Below are positions 17,884 to 29,136 of a stretch of DNA of 64,000 bases, one piece after another (the first letter of the stretch is position 1; every line of letters starts with the position of its first letter). Origin of the DNA: Bacteroidota bacterium (GTDB taxonomy: Bacteria > Bacteroidota > Bacteroidia > Chitinophagales > Chitinophagaceae); the NCBI GenBank assembly GCA_963169635.1, contig CAUJDL010000052.1, forward strand, positions 1 through 64,000, given 5' to 3'. The notes under the pieces were generated by a model that was given only the letters and a program-made list of their open reading frames with translations, ran no database searches and was not told where the DNA came from. Both the position numbers and the translations under genes were made by a program.

Positions 17884-19077
17884 ATGATTAAAAAATTCTT
17901 CATATCAATTTTATTATTGTGTTGTATAAATATTCATGCACAAGAAGAGTTTATTGCACCACAAGCAAAGTTTATTTCAAAACTTCCTTTTACACAATTA
18001 ATTGGAGGGTTAATTGTAGTACAAGCTTCTGTAGATACTTTTAGTACACCTTTTAATTTTTTATTAGATACAGGTAGTGGTGGTATATCATTAGACTCTG
18101 CTACAGTACAACGTTTAGGCTTTAAAACACATAATACAGAAAGACAAATAAGAGGAATTGCAGGTATAAGAAAAGTACCTTTTACCTATGGACATTATTT
18201 AAGGTTCGAAGATTTTACAACAGATACTTTTAGTTTTCATATTAATAACTATGAGCTATTATCTAGTGTTTATGGAATGGAAATAAGTGGAATTATTGGG
18301 TTTAGTTTTTTAAAAAAATATATTGTAAAGATTGATTATGATAATCAGTTTTTAGAAATATATACACCAGGAACTATTAAATATCCTCGTGGTGGTTTTT
18401 TAATGAAACCAACTTTTAGTACGTTACCATTAGCTTATTTTTCATTAAACAATAACAAGAAAAAAAATATTAGTCGTTTTATTTTTGATACAGGTGCAGG
18501 ACTTTGTTTTTTATTAAATAAAGAATATACAGAAGATAAAGTATTGTTTGATTCTTCTACAAAAATATTTAAAACACAAGCAGAGGGTTTGGGTGGTAAA
18601 AAAGCAATGGAACTTTCTGTAGTAAAACAAGTATTTGTAGGTCCGTATAAATTTAAAGATGTACCAGTTTATATTTTTGATGATGAGTTTAATGCTACAT
18701 CTTATCCTCACAATGCAGGTATTATTGGCAACGATTTATTAAGAAGATTTAATGTAATATTAAATTATGCAGATCAAGAAATACATTTAAAACCCAATAG
18801 TAAATTTTCTGATGCTTTTGATTATTCTTATACAGGTTTAAATATTTATTTTATAGATAATAAAGTTGTAGTTGGCGATGTAATTAAAAACTCACCTGCA
18901 GATAAAGCAGGCTTTAAAGAAGATGATATTATTTTAGCAGTTGATAATAATTTTTCTAATAATATTCTTTTTGTAAAAGCAGCATTACAAAATGTAAATA
19001 CAAAAGTAAATGTGGTAATTTCTAGAGATAATAAATTACAAATACTAATGCTTGATGTAGTTAATATATTACATTAA
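17884..19077 (+). CDS. Exported retropepsin-like aspartic protease with PDZ domain
   Basis: A 397-aa protein with signal peptide MIKKFFISILLLCCINIHAQ. Two pepsin-like catalytic motifs lie in one chain: FLLDTGSGG (Asp62) and FIFDTGAGL (Asp202), so a complete active site could form within one polypeptide. A PDZ domain follows at about 318-395 (VVVGDVIKNSPADKAGFKEDDIILAV). This architecture is widespread in Bacteroidota and probably acts in the periplasm; its substrate is unknown. The gene appears monocistronic, with 61 bp before the next gene. Confidence 0.9.
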   Translation: MIKKFFISILLLCCINIHAQEEFIAPQAKFISKLPFTQLIGGLIVVQASVDTFSTPFNFLLDTGSGGISLDSATVQRLGFKTHNTERQIRGIAGIRKVPFTYGHYLRFEDFTTDTFSFHINNYELLSSVYGMEISGIIGFSFLKKYIVKIDYDNQFLEIYTPGTIKYPRGGFLMKPTFSTLPLAYFSLNNNKKKNISRFIFDTGAGLCFLLNKEYTEDKVLFDSSTKIFKTQAEGLGGKKAMELSVVKQVFVGPYKFKDVPVYIFDDEFNATSYPHNAGIIGNDLLRRFNVILNYADQEIHLKPNSKFSDAFDYSYTGLNIYFIDNKVVVGDVIKNSPADKAGFKEDDIILAVDNNFSNNILFVKAALQNVNTKVNVVISRDNKLQILMLDVVNILH

Positions 19078-19138
19078 ATATTATCAATAACCCAAATAGA
19101 CAGATTTTAAAGTTTTTAATTTTTAATGTTTATAATAT

Positions 19139-19549
19139 ATGAGTGAGGTTGAAATAAAACACCCTGTAGTGTTATTTGATGGTGTTTGTAATTATTGTAA
19201 TAGCATGATAAACTTTACTATTAAATGGAATAAGAAAAAAAATTTACGCTATGCTACTTTACAAAGTAATATTGGAAAATCTCTTATAAGTCGCTACAAC
19301 ATTGACTCTTCAATAGATTCTGTTATATTAATAGAGCAAGATAAAGTATATATTTATTCGTCTGCTGCATTAAAGATTGCCATGCATTTACAGTTTCCTA
19401 TGAACCTTTTTGTTGTATTTTATATTATTCCATCATTTATAAGAAACCCAATTTATAAATGGTTTGCGGCTAATAGATATCGTTGGTTTGGTAAAAAAGA
19501 AAGCTGCATGATACCCTCAAAAGAGATAAAACAGCTATTTTTAGAGTAA
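19139..19549 (+). CDS. DCC family thiol-disulphide oxidoreductase (DUF393)
   Basis: A 136-aa protein with the N-terminal DCC signature VVLFDGVCNYCNSMINFTI, in which the CxxC (CNYC) is the presumed redox site. It continues with LRYATLQSNIGKSLI, the usual thioredoxin-like second strand, and a conserved NRYRWFGKKESC near the end. Physiological partner unknown. It lies 61 bp after the protease on the same strand. Confidence 0.9.
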   Translation: MSEVEIKHPVVLFDGVCNYCNSMINFTIKWNKKKNLRYATLQSNIGKSLISRYNIDSSIDSVILIEQDKVYIYSSAALKIAMHLQFPMNLFVVFYIIPSFIRNPIYKWFAANRYRWFGKKESCMIPSKEIKQLFLE

Positions 19550-19684
19550 TGCCTAATGTAGAAGCAACCATTTTAAATTATATTTGCTCTTAGGAAAGAT
19601 ATCTGTACCACTATTCTTATAGAAATTCCATTCTAATTTATCCGTGAAAAACGAATTGTTTAATTTAAAAATAAACTTTCGTTT

Positions 19685-22117
19685 ATGAAACAACTTATAC
19701 ATGTAAAAGCATTATGCTTTTTCATTTTATTTAGTGTATTTGCATTAAATAGTAATGCTCAAGGCCTTCAAGGAGGCTCAATTCAAGCAACATCTGTTTG
19801 CTTAGAATATAATGTTGCAGCACAAGATATAAATAATGTAACAGCTGCAACTGGTGGTGTACAACCTTATACTTATCAATGGGAGGCTAAAATAGATTTA
19901 TCTGGTTGGGCACCTGTTGTTAGTGGAGGAAATGGTTTAAACTACAGCCCAGGTATTTTATCTTTTAATACAAATTTTAGAAGAAAAGTTACTGATGCTA
20001 ATGGTGATATTTCTTACTCTAATGAAGTAAGATTATATATCATGAGCGATTTTTTTCCTGGTAAATTAACCATTGATACATCATTACAATACTCTTTCTA
20101 TTTACCTGGTAGTATAATTCCAATGTTAAAATCTACCACTGCAATTAATGGTACAGATTCTTACGAATATGCTTGGGAAACTGCAACTTCACTATTAGGT
20201 CCTTGGAGTATAATTGGTGGAGAAACTGGTTTAACTTATCGTCCTGCACCAATTAATACAGTTGGTACTTATTATTTTAGAAGAAAAGCAGCTGATTTAA
20301 TTTGTACAAGTACTAGTGGTTATACAGATATTGTTGCAATACATATTGTACCAACACTACCTTTTAATCAAGGATATTGGACTTATAATTATCCTTGTGT
20401 TTTCCCTAATAATTTACCAAGCAGATTAGATGGTGTAGTACCAATGGGTGGTACAGCTCCTTATACATATCAGTGGGAGAAAAAAGGAGAATCAGAATCT
20501 AATTGGTCTCCAATTTTAGGTGCTACAGGTGTTACTTATCAACCACCAATTATTAACGAATCAACTCAATACAGACGTTTAACTACAGATGCAAATGGCC
20601 AATCTGCTTATACAAATGAAGATGTTGTACATTATGTAAATACTATTCCAAACCCTGGTATTATTGCATCTAACGAAACAGCTATTGCACCAAATGCACC
20701 TTACTATGCTGCAGTAGATATTCAATCTGCTTCTAATTTCTATAATGGTCAGTATGTATGGCAATATAGCCTAGATAATGGAAATACTTGGACCGAAGAT
20801 CAAAATTATAATTATAGTACTTATTTTCCTGAGTCATATACATCTCCTAGTACAATTTGTTATCGTCGTTCTATCAGAGAATTTTGTGCTGCTGATGTAA
20901 GAGATACTTGGACTAATACAGTTTGTATTCAACCAAGTGTTCCTTTAACAGATGGTACTATTAGTGTAAATGGAGGTAATAGTGCTTGTAATACACCAGG
21001 TAATACTCCTGTAGATATTATTGGTACACCTGCTACTGGTGGTTCTACACCTTACACTTATAAATGGCAAATATTTGATGGTACAAATTGGATAGATATT
21101 CCAAATACAAACAGTGAAAGCTATACACCACAAATTTTAAATTATAGTGCTAAATATAGAAGAATAGTTACTGATGCAAATAATACATCTTTAACAAGTA
21201 ATGAAGTATTAATTTCTATTCAAAGCAGTAGCCCATTAAGAGGTGGTTTAATTGATGGTCCAATTGTAACATGTAGCAATACAGCTCCTGGTATTATAAA
21301 TAATATTATAGATGCTTGTGGTGGTGGTGGAGTATTTACTTACTCTTGGGAAGCAAGTACAAATGGTGGTCCATGGACAGTAATTGCTGGTGCAGACCAA
21401 CCAACATATAATGCTACTACCATAAATGATAATACTACTTATAGAAGAAAAATTGGTGATGGCTGTGGTAATGCAGTTTATAGTAACGAAGTAGAAGTAT
21501 TTGTATATCCTGCAATTGAAGGTGGTACAATAGCTCCTGCTGCACAAAATGTATGTGTTGGCGAAGTACCAGAGTTATTAGGATTAACACAAAACTGTCA
21601 TTATACTAATGGTAATGTTACTTATCAATGGCAAAGATCTGCAACACCAAATGGTCCTTGGGTAAATTTAAATGGTGCTACACAACCAGTATTATTACCT
21701 AAAGCATCTAATACATCTGCTTATTACAGATTAAAGGTTAAATCTTCTGTATGTAATGCAGAAGCAGTAAGTACTGTATCTGCTGTATTAGTAAGTAATT
21801 GTAATAATAAAAATCAAGGGTTAGAAGAAGCTACATTACCATCATCTACATTATCTGTTAGAGCAGGAATGAAAGTTTATCCTAATCCTGTAGCTAAAGG
21901 ACAAACAGTAGTTATTTCTTTAGATGGTAAATCTTCTAATACAAATTATAGAGCTACACTTCGTAGTATAGATGGCAGAACATACTCAGTAAATGTAGAA
22001 GCTGCATCTGGTAAAGGACTGCAAGTGAAACTACCTGCTAATATTGTACAAGGAACTTACTTAATTCAAGTTACCAATGGTACTAACCAATGGGTAGAAA
22101 GATTAGTTGTTCTTTAG
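19685..22117 (+). CDS. Large exported repeat protein with T9SS type A sorting domain
   Basis: An 810-aa protein with signal peptide MKQLIHVKALCFFILFSVFA ending near SNAQG. Several modules of roughly 90-110 residues follow, each with PYTYQWE or a similar Trp-containing strand, a YxP motif and RRxxxDANG (e.g. near residues 57, 260 and 475), suggesting a chain of Ig-like domains. The C-terminus is a type A T9SS domain: KVYPNPVAKGQTVVISL followed by strands ending QGTYLIQVTNGTNQWVERL. It is followed by a strong terminator. Likely a surface or secreted structural protein; no enzymatic domain is visible. Confidence 0.9.
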   Translation: MKQLIHVKALCFFILFSVFALNSNAQGLQGGSIQATSVCLEYNVAAQDINNVTAATGGVQPYTYQWEAKIDLSGWAPVVSGGNGLNYSPGILSFNTNFRRKVTDANGDISYSNEVRLYIMSDFFPGKLTIDTSLQYSFYLPGSIIPMLKSTTAINGTDSYEYAWETATSLLGPWSIIGGETGLTYRPAPINTVGTYYFRRKAADLICTSTSGYTDIVAIHIVPTLPFNQGYWTYNYPCVFPNNLPSRLDGVVPMGGTAPYTYQWEKKGESESNWSPILGATGVTYQPPIINESTQYRRLTTDANGQSAYTNEDVVHYVNTIPNPGIIASNETAIAPNAPYYAAVDIQSASNFYNGQYVWQYSLDNGNTWTEDQNYNYSTYFPESYTSPSTICYRRSIREFCAADVRDTWTNTVCIQPSVPLTDGTISVNGGNSACNTPGNTPVDIIGTPATGGSTPYTYKWQIFDGTNWIDIPNTNSESYTPQILNYSAKYRRIVTDANNTSLTSNEVLISIQSSSPLRGGLIDGPIVTCSNTAPGIINNIIDACGGGGVFTYSWEASTNGGPWTVIAGADQPTYNATTINDNTTYRRKIGDGCGNAVYSNEVEVFVYPAIEGGTIAPAAQNVCVGEVPELLGLTQNCHYTNGNVTYQWQRSATPNGPWVNLNGATQPVLLPKASNTSAYYRLKVKSSVCNAEAVSTVSAVLVSNCNNKNQGLEEATLPSSTLSVRAGMKVYPNPVAKGQTVVISLDGKSSNTNYRATLRSIDGRTYSVNVEAASGKGLQVKLPANIVQGTYLIQVTNGTNQWVERLVVL

Positions 22118-22138
22118 TAAAATTGTTTTAATTAGTAT

Positions 22139-22174
22139 AAAACCTATGTTATTAATTTAGCATAGGTTTTTTTT
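22139..22174 (+). terminator. Intrinsic terminator
   Basis: AAAACCTATG (22139-22148) pairs with CATAGGTTTT (22161-22170) across a 12-nt loop, followed by four more T. It lies 22 bp after the stop of the type A cargo gene. Confidence 0.8.
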
Positions 22175-22220
22175 ATACAATTGTGGATAAAACAAAACAA
22201 CATACCCTGTTTAGTTTGGT

Positions 22221-22228
22221 TATTTTTG
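22221..22228 (+). promoter_or_regulatory. Putative -7 box for the 90-aa gene
   Basis: TATTTTTG matches TAnnTTTG and lies 27 nt before the ATG at 22256, after the terminator of the previous gene. No clear upstream TTTG at normal spacing. Confidence 0.35.
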
Positions 22229-22255
22229 ATGCAATCTAAAAGCGATAAATTTTAA

Positions 22256-22528
22256 ATGAAGTATAATCAAACCACATTAAGTAAGTTAGAAAGTATATTA
22301 AACGAAAGTGAATATCGTGTAAGATATGAAAGAGGTACTTTTCAAAGTGGTTGGTGTATTCTTGAATTAAAAAAAGTAGTGGTACTTAATAAATTTCTTG
22401 ATACAGAAGGAAGAATTAATACTTTATTAGAACTAATTCCACAACTTAATATTCAATTTGATAAGCTTACTTTAGAAAGCCAAAAATTATACGAGCAGGT
22501 AGTGTCTAATGCTTTAGTTACTGTTTAA
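22256..22528 (+). CDS. Small conserved-looking hypothetical protein (90 aa)
   Basis: I do not know a function. The protein has a regular alpha/beta pattern: helix TLSKLESILNES, strand YRVRYERGTF, strand GWCILELKKVVVLNKFLD, then two helices. There is no signal peptide or membrane segment, so it should be cytosolic. It has its own promoter-like box and sits between a terminator and convergent gyrB, so it looks like a real independent gene. I have the impression that similar small proteins recur in Bacteroidota, but could not check this. Confidence 0.8.
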   Translation: MKYNQTTLSKLESILNESEYRVRYERGTFQSGWCILELKKVVVLNKFLDTEGRINTLLELIPQLNIQFDKLTLESQKLYEQVVSNALVTV

Positions 22529-22666
22529 TTTTTACAGCATTAATTCAATAAAATACTTTTAAAGAAAAGCATCAGCCTTACATTTTATTATAATGCTTAT
22601 TAGAGATATTAATCTTTAAGTAAAATAAGTTTATTATTAGAATAATAAAGTAATAGTATAGCTTAA

Positions 22667-24646
<1,980 letters not shown>

Positions 24647-24791
24647 TTATTGATTTTTGCGTATCGGCGAAAGTAATGATTAATCATGGTTTTTTTAGTT
24701 TATTTTACATTTATTTTTAAGCACATTTTTTAAATAGTTTTATAGAAGATTAATCATTTAATTAGTTAATAATAATATTGCAGTTTATAAT

Positions 24792-25307
24792 ATGCACCAA
24801 TATACTCTTATAGGAAAAATTGTAGCCACTTTTGGTACACAAGGCGAAGTAATTTTAAAACATTCTCTTGGTAAAAAAGCTGTTTTTAAAGATGTTGAAG
24901 CCATTTTTATTGAATTAACCAAAGCCAACTATATACCTTTTTTTATTACAAAAGCTAAAGCTAAAAATGAAGAAGAATCTTGGCTAACATTTGATGGAAT
25001 TACCAGCAAAGAAGCTGCTCATAAATTAATTGGCAAACAAGTGTGGCTTACTGAAGAAGTTTTTAGAAAACAGGTAGCCAAACAAGCTCCTATAAAATTA
25101 TTAGGTTATACCATTATTAATGATAAAACGATTATTGGTCAAGTACAAAAAGTAATTGAACAACCGCATCAAATTTTATTAAGCACTATTTATCATCAGC
25201 AAGAAGCCTTAATTCCTTTGCACGAAGCCACTTTAATCAGTATTAATCATACTAAAAAAGAAATTCATGTACAATTGCCAGATGGATTATTAGAAATTTA
25301 CAGCTAA
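24792..25307 (+). CDS. rimM: Ribosome maturation factor RimM
   Basis: A 171-aa protein needed for 30S assembly and 16S processing, binding S19. The N-terminal RimM domain starts YTLIGKIVATFGTQGEVILK. A PRC-barrel domain follows (LLGYTIINDKTIIGQVQKVI), ending in LPDGLLEIY. In many bacteria it is in an rpsP-rimM-trmD-rplS operon; here it stands alone, with trmD 3.1 kb away on the other strand. Confidence 0.95.
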   Translation: MHQYTLIGKIVATFGTQGEVILKHSLGKKAVFKDVEAIFIELTKANYIPFFITKAKAKNEEESWLTFDGITSKEAAHKLIGKQVWLTEEVFRKQVAKQAPIKLLGYTIINDKTIIGQVQKVIEQPHQILLSTIYHQQEALIPLHEATLISINHTKKEIHVQLPDGLLEIYS

Positions 25308-25413
25308 GCATAATTTCATTAGTTGAAGTATCTATAAAACTAAATAGATATCTATTAGAATTGAGTTTGCTAAAATTCTAAATATTATCTTCGCTGCTTG
25401 AATAAGCATTGAT

Positions 25414-27837
25414 ATGACTATAAGTTACCATTGGCTAAATGAGTATTTGCCAGAAATTATTGAACCAGAAAAACTTTCTAAAATACTTACATCTGTAGGA
25501 TTAGAAGTAGAAAGTATGGAACAATATGAAAGTATTAAAGGAGGATTAAAAGGGTTAGTAATTGGCGAAGTTTTAAGTTGCGAAAAACATCCTAATGCCG
25601 ATAAATTAAAAATTACACAAGTTAATATTGGTAAAGATGCTCCATTACAAATTGTTTGTGGTGCAAGTAATGTAGCTGTAGGACAAAAAGTAGTTGTTGC
25701 TACTGTTGGTACAACCATTTATCCTTTACATGGCGAATCTTTAACAATGAAGGTTGCTAAAATAAGAAGTGTAGAAAGCTTTGGAATGATATGTGCTGAA
25801 GATGAATTAGGCATTGCAGATAATCATGAAGGAATTATTATATTACCTAATGATGTAGTTGTAGGCACACCAGCAGCAGATTATTTTAAACCTTATAACG
25901 ATATTATTTTTGAAATAGGACTTACACCTAATCGTATGGATGCAATGAGCCATTATGGTGTAGCCAAAGATATTTGTGCATACTTAACACATCATTACAA
26001 CAAATCCTATAAACCTAAAAATATTTTTACTAATGGGTTTAAATCAGCAAATCAACAATTACCTATACAAGTAGTTGTAGAAAATACAGATGCTTGTACA
26101 AGATATGCAGGTGTTAGTATTAGTGGTATTCAAGTAAAAGAAAGCCCTGATTGGTTAAAGCAAAAACTTACAGCAATTGGTGTTAAAACCATTAATAATA
26201 TTGTAGATATTACCAATTTTATTTTACACGAAACTGGACAACCTTTGCATGCTTTTGATGCAGATATTATTACACATCAAAAAGTAATTGTAAAAAAATT
26301 ACCACAAAATACATTGTTTACAACATTAGATGAAAAAGAAAGAAAACTTTCTGCTGATGATTTAATGATTTGTGATGGCAATGAAAAACCTATGTGTATT
26401 GCTGGTGTTTTTGGTGGTTTAAATAGTGGCATAAAACCACAAACTGTTAATCTATTTTTAGAGAGTGCATGTTTTAATGCTACCACAATTCGTAAAACTT
26501 CTTTATTGCACGATTTAAGAACAGATGCTGCAACAAGATTTGAAAAAGGTGTAGATATAGGTAATACTGTACAAGTATTACAACGAGCAGCATTATTAAT
26601 TTTAGAAATTGCAGGAGGTACAATATCAAGTGATGTAGTAGATATTTATCCTGTAAAAAAAGAAAAAAATGAAGTATCGCTAAAACTACAATACTTAAAA
26701 AAACTGAGTGGTAAAAATTATCATCCAGATACAGTAAAAAGAATTTTAACAGCATTATGTTTTGAAGTTTTAAAAGAAAGTATTGATGAAATTTGGCTTG
26801 CAGTACCATATAGCAAACCAGATATTACTTTACCAGCTGATATTGTAGAAGAAATTATACGTATAGATGGGTTAGATAATATTGCAATTCCATCATCTAT
26901 TACTATAACACCTCAAACTAATCAATTAGGTATTAAAGAAAATTTAAAAGAAAAAATTGCCAATTATCTTACTGGCTTAGGCTTTCATGAAATATTAACC
27001 AACTCTATTACAAATAGTAAATATTATTCAGAAGATGTATTACAACACACAGTAAAAATGCTGAATAATTTAAGTGCCGATTTAAATGTTTTAAAACCAT
27101 CTATGTTAGCAACAGGGTTAGAAGTTTTAGCCTATAACCTTAACAGAAAAAATAACCATTTACAATTATTTGAATTTGGTAAAACCTATACTACCACTGC
27201 TATTGGTAATTATACAGAAGAAGAACACTTAACACTTTACTTAACAGGTTTAGAGCATGAAGACTCTTGGAATATTAAAGGAAGAAAAATAGATTTTTAT
27301 TCAGCAAAAGGTATTGCCAAAGCTATTATTGAACTTGCTGGTTTAAATAATATTTATTTTAAAACCAATGAGCAAAATGCTACTGCATTAGATATATATC
27401 ATCAACAATTAAAATTAGCTACCATAGAAGAAGTAGCTAAAAATACAACTCAACAATTTGATATTAAACAAACTGTTTTTTATATAGATATTTATTACAA
27501 CAATTTGGTAAATGCTGTTTCTGATACAAAAATTGTTTATAAAGAAATAAGTAAATTTCCTGCTGTACAAAGAGATTTAGCATTGGTAGTACAATCTAAT
27601 ATTCAATATGCACAAATAGAATCAGCAACACATCAGCTAAAACTTAACAAATTGCAACAAGTAAGATTATTTGATGTTTTTGAAAGTGATAAATTAGGAA
27701 AAGATAAAAAATCTATGGCTGTAAATTTTACTTTTATAGACGAAGAAAAAACACTTACAGATAATGAAATAGATGCCATGATGCAAAAACTAATTAAACA
27801 ATTTGAAAAAGAGTTAGCAGCAGAAATAAGAAAATAA
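25414..27837 (+). CDS. pheT: Phenylalanyl-tRNA synthetase beta subunit
   Basis: An 807-aa beta chain of the alpha2-beta2 enzyme charging tRNA-Phe. Domains in order: N-terminal start MTISYHWLNEYLPEI, EMAP-like tRNA-binding domain (about 40-150, with CEKHPNADKLKITQV), B3/B4 editing domain, B5, catalytic-like core, and a C-terminal anticodon-binding FDX-ACB domain (from about 710, ISKFPAVQRDLALVV). pheS is not in the window. It is followed closely by the zapB-like and zapA genes. Confidence 0.97.
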   Translation: MTISYHWLNEYLPEIIEPEKLSKILTSVGLEVESMEQYESIKGGLKGLVIGEVLSCEKHPNADKLKITQVNIGKDAPLQIVCGASNVAVGQKVVVATVGTTIYPLHGESLTMKVAKIRSVESFGMICAEDELGIADNHEGIIILPNDVVVGTPAADYFKPYNDIIFEIGLTPNRMDAMSHYGVAKDICAYLTHHYNKSYKPKNIFTNGFKSANQQLPIQVVVENTDACTRYAGVSISGIQVKESPDWLKQKLTAIGVKTINNIVDITNFILHETGQPLHAFDADIITHQKVIVKKLPQNTLFTTLDEKERKLSADDLMICDGNEKPMCIAGVFGGLNSGIKPQTVNLFLESACFNATTIRKTSLLHDLRTDAATRFEKGVDIGNTVQVLQRAALLILEIAGGTISSDVVDIYPVKKEKNEVSLKLQYLKKLSGKNYHPDTVKRILTALCFEVLKESIDEIWLAVPYSKPDITLPADIVEEIIRIDGLDNIAIPSSITITPQTNQLGIKENLKEKIANYLTGLGFHEILTNSITNSKYYSEDVLQHTVKMLNNLSADLNVLKPSMLATGLEVLAYNLNRKNNHLQLFEFGKTYTTTAIGNYTEEEHLTLYLTGLEHEDSWNIKGRKIDFYSAKGIAKAIIELAGLNNIYFKTNEQNATALDIYHQQLKLATIEEVAKNTTQQFDIKQTVFYIDIYYNNLVNAVSDTKIVYKEISKFPAVQRDLALVVQSNIQYAQIESATHQLKLNKLQQVRLFDVFESDKLGKDKKSMAVNFTFIDEEKTLTDNEIDAMMQKLIKQFEKELAAEIRK

Positions 27838-27848
27838 TTAGCTTTAAT

Positions 27849-27856
27849 TACATTTG
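27849..27856 (+). promoter_or_regulatory. Putative -7 box immediately before the zapB-like gene
   Basis: TACATTTG matches TAnnTTTG and ends 6 nt before the ATG at 27863. Transcription from it would start within a few bases of the ATG. It also argues against the in-frame TTG at 27854, which lies inside the box. Confidence 0.45.
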
Positions 27857-27862
27857 TATAGC

Positions 27863-28117
27863 ATGAATACAACAATAGATACTCAATTAACAACTTTGCA
27901 AAATAAATTACAACAGTTATTAAAGCAGTATCGTGCCTTACAAGCAGAGAATGAACAATTAAAAAAAGAGATAGAAAAAAATAAACAAATTAGTACAGCT
28001 TCTATCAACTCATTACAAAAAATTAAAGCAACCAATACATCTGAGTTAGAAATAAAAATTGATAAATACATAGCAGAAATTGATAGGTGTTTACTCTTAC
28101 TCAATGCTGCTGTTTAA
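27863..28117 (+). CDS. Small coiled-coil protein, ZapB-like
   Basis: An 84-aa protein that is almost entirely coiled coil in its first half (LTTLQNKLQQLLKQYRALQA, then ENEQLKKEIEKNK). Its C-terminal part ends YIAEIDRCLLLLNAAV. Size, heptad pattern and position directly before zapA suggest a cell-division-associated ZapB-like protein, but coiled coils are a weak signature. Start is ATG 27863. The next ATG is 10 bp after its stop. Confidence 0.8.
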   Translation: MNTTIDTQLTTLQNKLQQLLKQYRALQAENEQLKKEIEKNKQISTASINSLQKIKATNTSELEIKIDKYIAEIDRCLLLLNAAV

Positions 28118-28127
28118 TGCTATAAAT

Positions 28128-28430
28128 ATGTCTGACCTTATTATTGCCAATATTGTTATTGCAGATAGAACTTATCGTTTAAAAATAGAAGCTCATGAAG
28201 AAGAGCTTATAAGAAAAACAGTAAAAATTATTAACGATAAAATTTTAGAGTTTAAAGAAAACTTTGCAGGAAAAGATATGCAAGATTATGTAAGTATGGC
28301 ATTACTGTGGTTTGCAACAGAGCAAAATAAAACTGGCGAAGCAATGATTTCTATACAAGAAACAGAACAAAAATTAGCATCGTTTGAAAAGCATTTAGAT
28401 AAAATGCTAAAAGATATTACTACTACTTAA
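28128..28430 (+). CDS. zapA: Cell division protein ZapA
   Basis: A 100-aa FtsZ-ring-associated protein. The start MSDLIIANIVIADRTYRLKI gives the ZapA N-terminal strands, followed by the helix EEELIRKTVKIINDKILEFK, then DMQDYVSMALLWFATEQ and a C-terminal coiled coil. I chose the ATG at 28128; a longer frame from TTG 28080 would overlap the preceding gene and adds residues atypical of ZapA. Likely co-transcribed with the coiled-coil gene. Confidence 0.9.
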   Translation: MSDLIIANIVIADRTYRLKIEAHEEELIRKTVKIINDKILEFKENFAGKDMQDYVSMALLWFATEQNKTGEAMISIQETEQKLASFEKHLDKMLKDITTT

Positions 28431-28434
28431 AAAA

Positions 28435-29109
28435 TTATTGTAATAAATCTGGCCTTCTTTCTTGGGTTCTTTTTAATGATTGTTCGTGTCGCCAATCTTC
28501 TACAATTTTAGGGTCGCCTTGTAGCAAAACATCTGGCACTTGCCAATCTCTAAAATTTGCAGGTCTTGTATATACTGGTGGTGCTAATAAATTATCTTGA
28601 AAAGAATCGGTTAATGCCGATGTTTCATCATTTAAAACACCAGGTATTAAACGTCCAATTGCATCTACCACTACAGCAGCAGCTAATTCTCCACCACTTA
28701 ATACAAAATCTCCTATAGAAATTTCCATAGTTACATAATGCTCTCTAATTCTTTCATCAATACCTTTATAATGCCCACAAATAATTAAAATATTTTCTTT
28801 TAAAGAAATACGATTAGCCATTTGTTGATGAAAAGTTTTACCATCGGGAGTCATAAAAATAATTTCATCAAACTTTTTATTGGCTTGTAATTCATCAATT
28901 GCATTTGCCAAAGGCTCACACATTAAAACCATACCTGCACCACCACCATATTGATAGTCATCTACCTGTCCATGTTTATTAATAGCCCATTTTCTAAGAT
29001 TATGTACATGTATTTGTAACAATCCTTTTTCTTTAGCACGTTTTATAATGCTGTGAGCAAAAGGACTATCCATTAACTCTGGAGATACTGATAAAATATG
29101 TATTTGCAT
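28435..29109 (-). CDS. trmD: tRNA (guanine-N1-)-methyltransferase
   Basis: Makes m1G37 in tRNAs that read CNN codons, preventing +1 frameshifting. The 224-aa SPOUT enzyme begins MQIHILSVSPELM and has YGGGAGMVLMCEPL, then ICGHYKGIDERI, and the knot SIGDFVLSGGELAAAVVVDA. The family-typical tail is PPVYTRPANFRDWQVPDVLL. ATG 29109 is the homologue-like start; an upstream in-frame TTG at 29133 is less likely. It follows the S4 protein gene by 27 bp. Confidence 0.96.
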   Translation of the reverse strand: MQIHILSVSPELMDSPFAHSIIKRAKEKGLLQIHVHNLRKWAINKHGQVDDYQYGGGAGMVLMCEPLANAIDELQANKKFDEIIFMTPDGKTFHQQMANRISLKENILIICGHYKGIDERIREHYVTMEISIGDFVLSGGELAAAVVVDAIGRLIPGVLNDETSALTDSFQDNLLAPPVYTRPANFRDWQVPDVLLQGDPKIVEDWRHEQSLKRTQERRPDLLQ

Positions 29110-29136
29110 AACGATTAATGTAAAATTAAGCAAGAT

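Noticed and set aside
22631-22648. TTATTATT-AG-AATAATAA inverted repeat between the 90-aa gene and gyrB
   Set aside because: A pure AT stem with a 2-nt loop and no T-run; too weak to call a terminator.
26480-26809. 109-codon open frame antisense to pheT
   Set aside because: Lies wholly within the conserved pheT coding sequence; Leu-rich low-complexity product typical of an antisense shadow.
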